Source: Cylindrobasidium torrendii FP15055 ss-10 (taxonomy: Eukaryota; Basidiomycota; Agaricomycetes; Agaricales; Physalacriaceae). From it: a stretch of DNA of 59,446 nt. Shown in pieces: positions 10,717 to 20,900 of this stretch. Made by a program: the position numbers and the translations under genes. The notes below the pieces were generated by a model. The model was not told where the DNA came from and ran no database searches. It saw only the letters and a list, made by a program, of their open reading frames with translations. Position 1 is the stretch's first letter. The number at the start of each line of letters is the position of its first letter. The stretch is from positions 1 through 59,446 of the forward strand of contig KN880583.1 in NCBI GenBank assembly GCA_000934385.1, read 5' to 3'.

Positions 10717-12825
10717 TTAGTTATTGGCCTTCCTCACTTGTTTCTCGACAGCTTTGAGGACATCACATCCCTCAAAATGCTCTTTGAGCTTCTTCGGCTG
10801 GCCTTTGGGGAGACCCCCACAATGTGGGCACATCCACGTTTTTTCACCACCGGAGACAGTGACATCTTTTGCATGAAATACATGCGTGAACCTTTCTTGC
10901 TCCAGCGCCCTGATTGAGAGGTATGGAAACTTTTCAATCATTTTGCAACGGTAGTCCGGACGATTGAGAGTCTCGATACCATCGTAATGGAGGTCGTTTT
11001 GTGCAAAGAGAGGCTTGATGTGTACTTGTCGGCTTGGTCGAGGAGGTGTAGCGTTTGGATTTCCGCTGTACTGGAATTTCCACTCGAATTGCTGAGGGTT
11101 CTGGATCGACGCCGCCGTGAAAGCATTCAGATAGTCCGCAGCGAGGACACTATGACCGCAAAGTAAGTATGAATCAGCAAAATTAGCGACAAGGACACTC
11201 ACTTATCGACAGGATGCCCAAGCGTGAAATCCACGGGCCAGAGCGTGGTGTCCAGAGTGGTGACGAGACTCTGCCAGAGCGCATGCTCTGGCTGAGCAGC
11301 AGGAGCAGCCGGCGCTGCGACAGTAGGCAGCGCATGTACGGGCTGCACGGTAGTAGCGGGAATCGGTGCAATGGGATGCAGAGCTACGGGAGCAGCTTGG
11401 GGCACCACAGCTACCGGAGCGGGGGCGACGGTGAAGGGGATCGCGGCCTGAGGCGTGGGAGCAATCATAAGACTCGGAGGTTGCGGGATCCAGAATGGCA
11501 TGCCAGGGTAGGGCATTGGCGGAGGAGGTAGAATTGGGGGATATCCATAGAAAATCGGCATCATGCCGACCGCGGCGGTGGATGCGCCTGGCGGGCCAAG
11601 GTAGGGCGGTAGAGTGGGAATGGATGCATGCGGCGCGAGGAATGGCTGGCCAACGGGAACTGGAATTGATACATCCAGAGAAAGCCCATCATTGAATTGA
11701 GCGAACGGAGGCGCATGGTCGAAGACAGTCGTGGCGGATGCGCCTGGCGGGCCAAGGTAGGAAGGTAGAGCGGGCATCAATGCAGGCGGCGCGAGGAATG
11801 GTTGGCCAACGGGAACTGGAACTGATACATCCAGTGAAAGCCCATCATCGAATTGAGCGAACGGAGGCGCATGGTCAAAGACCGTCGTGGCGGATGCGCC
11901 TGGCGGACCATAGTAGCCTGGGGATGCATTGTAGTCAGGTATAGTGGGCAGTAATGCAGGCGGATTGAGGTCTGGTTGAGCAATGGGCATTGGGATTGAT
12001 ACGTCGAGTGAAAGCCCATCGTCGGCTTGAACAGGCAGAGGCGCATGGTCCGACGGGGCTAAGGATGATTCCCCAGGTTCCGAAGACAAGACTTCGAGAA
12101 TGTGTTGTACAGTGTCTGGCGACCAAGTGACGGAAGAGGACAATGATTTCTTGCGCTCAGACTTGTCCAAAACTTGAATGGAATTCGATGTCTGCGAAGC
12201 ACGAGCTAGCTCAGCGCCGAGCTCATGAGAATGTGTCGCGTGCGGGGAATGAACGGCGGTGGATGTTGGTGAAGGTGTCGTGGATGTGGATGCGGACATC
12301 AATGGGGTATCAGGGGTAAGAAACCTGTCGAAGTTGATGCCAGTGTTGCTATCTGAATCCTCGTTGTTGTGGATGCGCGCGCGCTTCTGGGAAACATGGG
12401 TGTCTTCGTCCTCATCGTCGACAAATGCGCGCCTCTTCAAAGAGGATATTTCTTCACTCAGGCTCGGCCTAACGAATTTCGTTAGTGTACAAAGCTTCGA
12501 AAACTGCAGAGATAACCAACCTGCGAGCACTGCGCAAATAAATTAAGTAGGGATGGGCGTCGTCGAATACCTCATTTGGAAGGGTACTGCCACGTGCTGG
12601 GTCGGCCAGGTCTCCTGGTCCACTTGTGCCGGTGGAAGGTGTAGCCGCCGTCGACGAGGGAGAAAAGTCGAATTTGAAGTCTTCGTACAGAGAAATGTGG
12701 TCTTCTTGCCAAAAAGGCAGTTCTTGCGTATCTTGAGGATCCTGAAGGAGAATATAAATGATGAAAGGACAAGCAGACCAGCGAAAATAAATACGCACAT
12801 AATGATTTGAATTTGTCGTCTCCAT
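10717..12825 (-). CDS. Paralog B: disordered nuclear-type protein with C2HC finger and internal repeats
   Basis: Second member of the unrecognised A/B/C family. Exons 12799-12825, 12521-12741, 11203-12468 and 10717-11149 join with the same phases as A and C to 648 residues. The nine-residue exon 1 differs in sequence (METTNSNHY) from those of A and C, although its length and the GTGCGT donor are kept. Exon 2 is acidic. Exon 3 begins with KRR and a DEDEDTHVSQKRAR basic/acidic block. The middle is Pro/Ala-rich and contains about three 52-residue tandem repeats (see separate entry). The family-typical ALWQSLVTTLDTTLW block precedes the last junction. The C-terminus has the finger C612-x2-C615-x13-H629-x3-C633. 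It is transcribed toward paralog A. Confidence 0.85.
11581..12050 (-). repeat. 156-bp coding tandem repeat in paralog B
   Basis: The GATGCGCCTGGCGG block recurs at 11581, 11737 and 11893, exactly 156 bp apart (52 codons). The repeated peptide includes DHAPPFAQFDDGLSLDVS and a PVGQPFLAP segment. The copy nearest the N-terminus is the most diverged. The repeat is absent from A and C, so it expanded after the paralogs separated. Confidence 0.9.
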
Positions 12826-13029
12826 GTTGCAGGAGGTAGAAGGGTGCCGGGGTCGTTGGAACGTGTTCGTGAGGTTGGAGGTGGTGGTAGGAGGGAAGGA
12901 AGGGTGGCCGATCAAAGGGCAGAGGGAGCCAACGAAAATTGCTCGCCCTCTGGCTGCGCCGGCTTTGCGAAGCTAGATAGCGCGTTCAGAGGGTCAAAAG
13001 AGATAAGAAATAAGTGAGAAATACCTTCC

Positions 13030-13910
13030 ACATCCTTCAGGCAGAGAAAAACGCGTCGCTGTTGCCCTCGCCGCCGTCGTCCGAGTACGGGCGAATTCGC
13101 CACGTACTCCTGCTGCCAACATAAAGCTTTATTTGGATATTATCTGCACCAACAACGCAATGAGAATGACCAGCAAAACACCTACGCTCTGTCGTGCAAG
13201 TTGCCACAGAGCTCATCGCGGCGGCGCCGTCTCTGCCACTCGTCCCGCCCATCCCGACTTGACCCTACAGAGCTCTCTGCGACCACAGAGCGCGTCGAGT
13301 CGCGCCAAACCTGGATATCTGTGCGCTCCACGATACGGCAAAGTGACCTTTCGACCTTTGATGAGGAAAATCGCGTCACTGCCGCCGTGTTCGCTGCTGT
13401 CGTCCGAGTACGGGAGTGGCCACCCTCACCTACTGCCGCTATACTCTATATCCTCAATCCCGTATCCCTTGTAACATAGCTGTGATGAGATTGAGCGTCA
13501 CAGCATGCAGGCTCTGTTGCGCCAGTAGCTGCTGGGTTCGCCGCGGCGGCGCCGTCAATACCTCTTGTCCCGCCCATCCCGACCTTACCATAAAAGCTAT
13601 CCGCGAGCGCAGAGCGCGGCAACTCGCGTCAGGTCAGAGTAGCAGTGACTGCATCAGCATGGAAGCGATGCTACTCACCCTCCTGCGGCCTACATCGCGT
13701 CGGTGCTATATTGACGGACTGTCGTTTGCAGGCGGGAGTCGGTCCTTGGATTTCCCCGTTTCGGGCTCGTCTCTACACCCCTAGAGCTGTAGAAGAGCTG
13801 GAATCTAGCGTCAGTTTAAACGCACCCAGTCGTTCACGTCGCCGCGGATTTCGCCTCCGAGGTGGCGCATTCCCGCCATTCGCTGACCCTCAAATCCCGC
13901 CCACCCCGAC
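13030..13910. repeat. Promoter-repeat region of paralog B, three ~325-bp units
   Basis: CCCGCCCATCCCGAC-like blocks start at 13244, 13569 and 13896, i.e. 325 and 327 bp apart, each in a diverged longer unit. Bases 13366-13628 are the perfect inverted partner of 1-263. The units lie upstream of gene B and correspond to those upstream of A and C. Confidence 0.88.
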
Positions 13911-15300
13911 TTTACACGTGGATCAAAGCAAGCACACACACCAGTTGATTCAGAAAATTCAGCAGCTGGATGGAAAGGTCGCACGATGCAGTAACTAGTA
14001 TATACCTAGGAAAATGGCCATTGCGCGTATCGTGTCCTTGTAATCGCTGTAGCGCATCCCGCCCGCGGCGCATCAACTCGTCGGGATTAGCTCATCCCCA
14101 CCACTTAATCAAAGAATCAGAATCTGTATGGATCGTAGAGTTCGCTAATCTGCTCACCATAATAAATCCCTCTATACAGCCAAAATCAGGCCAGTACTGA
14201 CATTTTCGATTGGACACCGATATGTCTACTTCCAGCAAAGATTCCAAATCGACTGCGACCTTGACCTGCAGAAGCATCCCATTGTTCAAGCTTTAAAAGA
14301 CCCTCAATCGAGGCATACTGTCGGCCTAGAAGTCCGAGCTCTACAATGATACCACGCGAGCAAAGCAGCCACCGCCACTTTTGCGAAAAATCTGCGGGGC
14401 AGCGACGAAGACGTTTGTGGCGCCAGGCAGCAGTTTCGAAAGTCGAAATAACGATCCCAGTAGAGTTTCTGCGATTTCCAGGCATGTCGACCGAAGAGAC
14501 TGGCATGTCACGGAACCCGATGGTTACTGGGATGGAAATGCAGCAATTGGCCTAGTTGAACCTAGCGGCCTCGGAAAAGCCGTCGGATGTAACTGAAGCG
14601 CTGAGTTAGATATATTTTGACATTTTTGAGGCGGTAAAAAGAAAACGGACAGAGCCTGGACGCTGGACATGTAGCGGGATGGAAGTTGACAAAGTCGACA
14701 GACCGGACGCAGCGTCCTTGGCGAGATTGCTGCCTGGCCGAATACTTTCTTGCTTGGTCCGGGGTCGAACGAGAGCAATATTGAGCAAATTAGCCAGTTT
14801 GAGAGAACAAGGCAAGAAGGAAACATTTAAATCGGGCGCTATGCGGCTTTCCTTCCTACCTTCCTACCACCACCATCCGGATTCTCGATCCTTGTCCAGC
14901 TCTCTTCGACAGCGCACGACTGTGTATACCGGCCTATGTACGCCTAATGGACTGTCGTGGACGCAGCGGAATTGCAGAGAATGGACTGCTAGTGGTCTTA
15001 GGGTACACAACCATGCCCGGTGCGACATCTATCTCGTCCAGGTCCACTTACGGCCAGGTCATGCATCCTCTCTTCGCCCAGCACCTTGTAATGCAATATT
15101 CCCGCGATGAATGGCCGGATCAATGAGGTCTCTGCGACCGCTCGTTGCATGTTAGGATACCGACGTAGTCCACCGCGCCCTACCCGCCCGCTCCCATCTT
15201 GGACAGGGCTATCCTACCGACGAGAGCTATTCTCATCGCGCGGCAACGCCCTACACTATTCGATGTACCAGCACCGCTCAACGTCAACCTCCAGATTGAA
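13640..15300. repeat. Duplicated noncoding block upstream of B
   Basis: It matches 20600-22250 upstream of paralog C over about 1.6 kb. Shared blocks include GGAAAATGGCCATTG (14013 and 20983), AGCAGCCACCGCCAC (14366 and 21341), GCAAGAAGGAAACATTTAAA (14812 and 21772) and CCACCACCATCCGGAT (14868 and 21829). No intact reading frame is shared; the conserved parts may be distal regulatory sequence or remains of a divergent gene. Confidence 0.75.
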
Positions 15301-15955
15301 CGATTTTACGACCTCTTCCGATCGCCCAGCCTTTCTCACATGGACCAGGCCGTCTTCCCTACCTGGCCGCGACGGAACCATCTCCATTTCGACGTATACT
15401 CAGTACTTATCTAGATTGTTTTCGCCCTACCGCAATATCTTACGCAGACCAAATCCAAGTGATATTCCCTACATCATAAGATCCCCGCGTGAATGATAGC
15501 TGGTGCCGCGAGTGCTCACATCCGCCTACAGTGGTCAACCCGCTTTCCCTTCCTTGTAGGTCGTGGTCCGTAGTCTGCTCGTCGGCGGCCATCTTATAAA
15601 CTATCAACAAAGTAGTGTCCGTCACCGTGGATTGCACTGCCCAACCCTGCTCAGGCATAACTGCCATTCTATGTCCATCATGCTCTCTCTTGGATTCACC
15701 ACAAGCCTACCACGTCGCAGACTTCGACTTCAAACGAGTGTAGAAAATCCGGAGGTTGCGAACTTGCAGGCCATCCGGTCTAGGTCCACGGGAAAATCAA
15801 CGCGATTCGACTTTACTTGGCGGCTACTTCACAACTATCTTCCCTTTCCAAGCCTTGCTCGATTCTTCTGCTAGGTGCTGGCTGGGACTGTCTGGGCGAC
15901 GCCAGCGTGGAGGCTGTGGCCGAAGGTCGGACACATCTGCTCGTCGCAGCCGATG
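15300..15955. other. Intergenic, no gene recognised
   Basis: Weak similarity to the far end of the C-side duplicate fades here. Frames of about 100 codons exist but have no recognisable product. Confidence 0.45.
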
Positions 15956-15959
15956 ACAA

Positions 15960-17440
15960 GGAAGATTCTCTTCTCAGAGACTCAGTTCGAGCATGGATTC
16001 TGTTTTGTCCTTTCTTCGTCTCGAAGCTGGAACAACAGGCAACAGCACCAACCTATCATGGGAGCCAAAACGACTTCACAGAGGGCGGGAGAGACATCGA
16101 TGCCCAGCGGCGCCTGTAGGACTGACTTGGGTGATCGCTGCTTGTTCTTATCCCGCTCGTTAATGTCAAATTCGATGACTTACACAAGTGAATATGCGTA
16201 CCTCGACCTAGTACCATACCTGTCGAGTATTACCTTCGAATGAATCCGAGCTCAGTACTCGAGGGCTTTCCGAGCAGCTTCGCTGCAGATGCGCAACTTC
16301 AAATTCAAGACGCTGTTGACTAGTTGCTGTTGGACCCAATGTGTCTAATGCAGGGTGTTAACGAGCGTTGACCATACACGGCACTCCATAGTCAAGGTTC
16401 TATATCATTCATGGCACGATTGTGGCAGGACGGGTCTTCACGAAGGATCGCATAGCGAACGTCGGAGAGACGGTCACAAACAGTCAGGCTGCGAATCGAC
16501 AGTGAGCTTGAGTACCATCGGAGGCTAGCCTGCCATGGGTGACCATGATTTTGGAAGCGGTAGCGATTCAAGTGAATAGCTTCGACATTGGTCCACGTGC
16601 GCAGCCTTCAGGCCAATGAAGTCGTCGGGACTGCCACAAACGAGCACTGGACCGGCTGGTTTCTTGCTTTCGTTGACCTGTAATCGAGTAATGATACTCT
16701 CCAGTTCAAGAGCAAATCTGCTCTGTAAGGCTCACTCGTCAAGAAGATAGAACAACAGACAGCAGCACCAACCTATTATGGTGACTGGCCCATTGGCGCT
16801 CGCAAGTCACTAGAGCGAGAACCACTTCACAAAGGGTGTCGACTTCGAGAACGCGGAGCAAATAGGTAGGACTGACTACGGTGTTAGGCGTTTGTTCTTA
16901 TCCTACTTGTTAATGTCAAATTCAATGACTTTGACAAGTCTGCCAAGTGAGAACTTTATGAGGACCCCGTCCTGGCACTGTACCTGCCGAATGTCACTTT
17001 CGAATGAATTTCAGCTCAGTAATCAAAGGCTTTCCAAGCAGCTTCGCTGCAGATGCGTGATTCCGGGTTCGAAAACGTTGAACCCAACGCGTTAGATGCA
17101 TGGACTGTTAACGAGTGTTGACCGTGACTATACACGGCAATACTACATAGGCTAGTCGATGTTCTATGTCCTTCATGGCCAAGATTCTTAAAAGACGTGT
17201 CATTTCTAAGGAACCGCCTAGTGAGCGTTATGGAGTGGTAATATACGTTCACAAAACCGTCCAACGGATGAGTAGACACTGGCAGTGAGCTCTCAGGACG
17301 GAGTCGAAGCCGCTATGGATGTTGGAAGAGACAGCAATTTTCAAATGACCCGTTTCGTGTTCGACTCTTTCAAATTCAAGATAAGGCGATTCGAGTCGGG
17401 CGTAAGACATGATGGCAAGCCAAGGTATGAGCATACTATA
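15960..17440 (-). repeat. Tandem duplicate of a degenerate block, ~720 bp offset
   Basis: Sequence around 16030 (ACAACAGGCAACAGCACCAACC) recurs around 16750. The pair CGAGCAGCTTCGCTGCAGATGCG (16272) and CAAGCAGCTTCGCTGCAGATGCG (17037) continues the match, as do TTAATGTCAAATTC blocks (16161 and 16911). The two copies differ by many substitutions and indels. On the minus strand, pieces read as protein (for example SLRWYSSSLSIRSLTVCDRL from the left copy), but stops interrupt both copies. I regard it as two decayed copies of one gene of unknown type. Confidence 0.65.
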
Positions 17441-17854
17441 CAACTCAGAGTAGTTTGAGTCTAGGTCACGAAACTCGAGCTCTGCTCGAGCTCAATCTAG
17501 TCCAGACATGATATTCAAGTTCCTTGCGCTGTGACCCCTCATGGCTGGAAATGATGTAAGCACAAGACAAGTCTAAGTCGGACAGTGTGTAACGTTCGTA
17601 GTAAAAAAGAGAACGCGCAAAACAAAGACGATCTTAAAGCATTCAAAGGTGGCCGGTGACCGGTTGACCCTCCGAGGTTGTGCGGTATCACTCTAGCGTG
17701 TAGACCGACATGTCCGATGTCCGTGTTGATGAACGGTGCGCTTTACTTTGATAGACGACACCAATTGCCCGGAACGCGAGTCCGACTATCAGATGTCCGG
17801 GAATGACAACAAGCTGCCAATGTCCGAGCATGTTCTAAGTAACTTCTACGTAAT
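17440..17854. other. Intergenic, nothing recognised
   Basis: No supported gene or repeat was seen between the tandem decayed block and the 3' end of the paralog C unit. Confidence 0.5.
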
Positions 17855-18215
17855 AAATCTTGAGAGTACACATAGTATTCTTGAATTCAAACCACACGCA
17901 GTTCAAACAGTGATAAATAGCATTTCAGACAACGAGTACCATAAACGGCAGTCGCTAAGTACGGATAACAGTAGCAGATGGGTGGTGGCATCAGTGTAAA
18001 CAGATGATGTTGAGTTGCAACAAGAACAACAATAGATATAAGAGCAGAACCTTCGGCTCGAGATACATGTCAGCGTGCCGATAGCGCATATGTAGGATGG
18101 GATAGAGACAACAGATCGGGAATGGAGTGCAGTGACGAGAAGAAGGACATAAAGGGAAACACAAACAACAGAGTAAATAAAGAAACTTGATGGTCCATGG
18201 TACACATTGTGAGCT
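17855..18215 (-). repeat. Conserved 3' region of paralog C
   Basis: It matches the 3' regions of A and B, with CTCGAGATACATGTCAG and CAGTGATAAATAGCA blocks on the plus strand. Presumed 3' UTR and terminator copied with the gene. Confidence 0.75.
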
Positions 18216-19969
18216 TCAGGCATTGGCAGCTCGCACTTGGTTCTCTACGGCGCGCAGAACTCGGCATCGTTCGAAATGCTTCGTGAGCAAATTCTGCTGG
18301 CCCTGGGCGTCTTTCCCGCAGTGCGGGCAGGACCATATATTTCCATTGATGTTGCAATGAAAAATGTACTCGAACTTCTGCTGCTCGAGCGCGCGTATAG
18401 TGAGGTAGGGGTATGCCTGCAGCATTCGGAGGCGGTAGTCGCGGCCCATGACCGGGTTCATGCCGTCGTAAGACACAAGATTATTTGTGTAGACAGAGTC
18501 GATTCGAACATCGCGGCTGTCTCTAGGAGGTGTCGCGTTTGGGTTCCCGCGGTAGCGGAAAGTCCACAGCACAGCGTATCGATCGGCAGTCCTGAAGGCA
18601 TTCAGGTAATCCGCGACGAGAATACTATAACCGCGAAATAAGTAAAAGAAAAAGCAAACTTAGTAAGAAAGGACACTCACCTATCGATTGGAAATCCTAG
18701 TGTGTGATTCACGTCCCAGAGCTTGGTGTCCAAGGTGGTGACCAGGCTCTGCCAGAGCGCACAATCTGGTTGAGCAGCAGGAGCAGCCGGCGCTGCGACA
18801 GTAGGCAGCGCATGTACGGGCTGCACGGTAGTAGCTGGAATCGGCGCAACGGGATGAACAGCTACGGCAGCCGCCTGGGGCACCACAGCCGTCGGAGCGG
18901 CGGCGACGGTGGAGGGGACGGCGGCAGAGGCCATGGGAGCAACCATAGCGGGAGGAGGATAGTAAGAAGGTATCATGTTGTGATATGGCATTGCGTGAGG
19001 AGCCAGCGCGAGAGGATAACCGAATACATTCGGCATTACACCGACGGTGGCAGCGAGCGCGCCTGGCGGGCGGTTGTAGACGACCGGCACAATATCACGG
19101 GTGGTAACAGAGAAGCTGGGAGTAGGTGCAGGAGCCGGAGCGCTGACGCGAGTTCCAACAGCGCCTTGCACTGGAGCAGTCGGATGGGCCGACTCGAGGG
19201 CCGACGAAAGTGCCGAGCCAGGTGCGTTCGACAATATCGGATCGATGTTGGCGGTAGGAACCTCCGTGGCGGATGGTGCAGGTGTTGAGGCCTCCTTGTC
19301 CTCAGAGGTGTCCAGAGTGGCGACTGGTTCAACCTCATCCAAGGTGTCGGCGAGCTCGGCGTCATTCATGGTGTCGGCGGGAGTGACAGGGGGGAGGGTC
19401 GCGCTCGGGGACTGAACCTCCGTCGACGATGAGGAGCTTGGGGATGTACCACGGGCACCATCGAGGATTGGGCTTCCGTAATTTGCGGGAGTTTGCCTGA
19501 TATTGTCGTCCGTCACGTCGTCCGTGCGCAGACGTTTCTGGTGTGCATGGGCATCCTCTTCGTTAAGGTCAATGGAAAGTCGCCTCTTCACGCGCGCGGG
19601 CTGGGTTTGGCCTATACCCGACCTATCAAAGGCATTAGCGACAGATCATTAAAGAAGAATTGAGTAACTGACAAGTACATAGCACTGATGATACTCTCAC
19701 GGAGCATGCGTTGATGCTCGTAGTCGGCCTCCCATTGGTAGGTCGAAGGCATGGCACGTTCCAAGTGCTCCAGGTCTCCTGTGGCGAGAAATAATTCGAT
19801 GTCGGATGACAGAGAACTGTCGAGCTGATTAGGAAGAGGGTCATCGTCGTGCGCGTATTGAGAAGGCTCGTGAATCTTGGACGGATTCTGAAAAGGGTGC
19901 TTCAGTGAAATGGCGAATAAACGAGCGAATATAAATACGCACAATGCAGGTAACGCCGTTTATAGTCAT
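18216..19969 (-). CDS. Paralog C: disordered nuclear-type protein with C-terminal C2HC finger
   Basis: Third member of the unrecognised A/B/C family. Exons 19943-19969, 19673-19887, 18681-19622 and 18216-18624 join in frame to 530 residues. The nine-residue first exon (MTINGVTCI) and acidic second exon closely resemble those of A. A basic block (VKRRLS, KRLRTDD) opens exon 3. The Ser/Pro/Ala-rich middle shares long near-identical segments with A, such as the DTSEDKEASTPA region, and the last part of exon 3 (PIPATTVQPVHALPTVAAP) is shared with B. The C-terminus has the finger C494-x2-C497-x13-H511-x3-C515 after Trp492. The mosaic similarity suggests recombination or conversion among the three copies. 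Role unknown; nuclear nucleic-acid binding is inference. Confidence 0.85.
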
Positions 19970-20199
19970 CGTGAAAGGCTTGAGGGTGTGCGGGTCGTCA
20001 AAGTGGATTCGTGGGATAGTGGGTGGGGGTAAGAGGAAAGGAAGGGTGCCGATCGTCCGGCAAAGAAAACCAACCAAAATTGCTCGCCCTATGGCTGCGC
20101 CAGCGCTGGAACGCTATATAGCGCGTCAGAGGATGCAAAGAAGATGCAGAGGATATAAGAAACACATCCCATATCCTCTGGGGAGAAAAAGCGCGCCAC

Positions 20200-20900
20200 T
20201 ACTGCCTTCGCCGCCGTCGTCCTTGTAAGGGGGAGTGGCCACCAGCACCTACCGCCGCCATGCAGCATTGGTTTCGTATTCACCGAGCGAGAGACGTAGT
20301 GAGAATGAGATTCAGCACATACAAGCTCTGTCGTGAATGTCGCGGCACAGTTTATCAGTGACGGCGGCGCTGTCCCTGCCACTTGTCCCGCCAGTCCCGA
20401 CTTCACCCTAAGGGCTGCCTGCGACCACAGAGCGCGTCAATCCGCACCAAATCAAAACATAAATCAGCTCGAAGCTATGACGAAGAGACTTCTCGCCCTT
20501 TGACGAAGAAAATCGCGTCGCTGCCGCCGCGTTTGCTGCCGTCGTCTCGTCCCGCCAATCCCGACTTTACCCTAATAGCCCTCTGCAACCACAAACCGCG
20601 TCAAACCGCGTCAGCTCAGAGAAGAAGATGGCTCACTACCATGGGAGCGAAGTTGCTCACTCTTCTACGGCGAAATCGCGTCGCTGCTGCTTCGGCGGAC
20701 TGTCGTTTGGCGGCGGGAGTCGCTGCTTGTATCGCTGCCTCGCACACTCGTCTAGGTACCCCTCGCACTGTGACAGAGCTAGAAGCGAGCGTCAGAATCC
20801 ACGGAAGTCGTCGTACGGGTCCCACCTCTTTCGCCATCGTGGCGCATTCCCGCCCTTTCCTGACCCTTATATCCCGCCCATCCCGACGTGACGTACAAGC
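20200..20900. repeat. Promoter-repeat region of paralog C
   Basis: CCCGCC-x3-CCCGAC blocks start at 20386, 20551 and 20873. The last spacing is 322 bp, while the first two are only 165 bp apart, so one unit appears to have lost half its length. It corresponds to the arrays upstream of A and B. Confidence 0.8.

Noticed and set aside
11202..12850. Plus-strand frames opposite paralog B
   Set aside because: Gene B on the minus strand has paralog-supported exons; the plus-strand frames are low-complexity shadows of its Pro/Ala repeats.
1..13628. Reading the whole 13.6-kb segment as one giant DNA transposon with terminal inverted repeats
   Set aside because: The inverted repeats are the promoter regions of two convergent paralogs, and no transposase or recombinase was found inside; duplication or conversion explains them more simply.
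17060..17080. tRNA B-box-like GGGTTCGAAAA
   Set aside because: No matching A box or cloverleaf could be built around it; it lies in the decayed tandem block.
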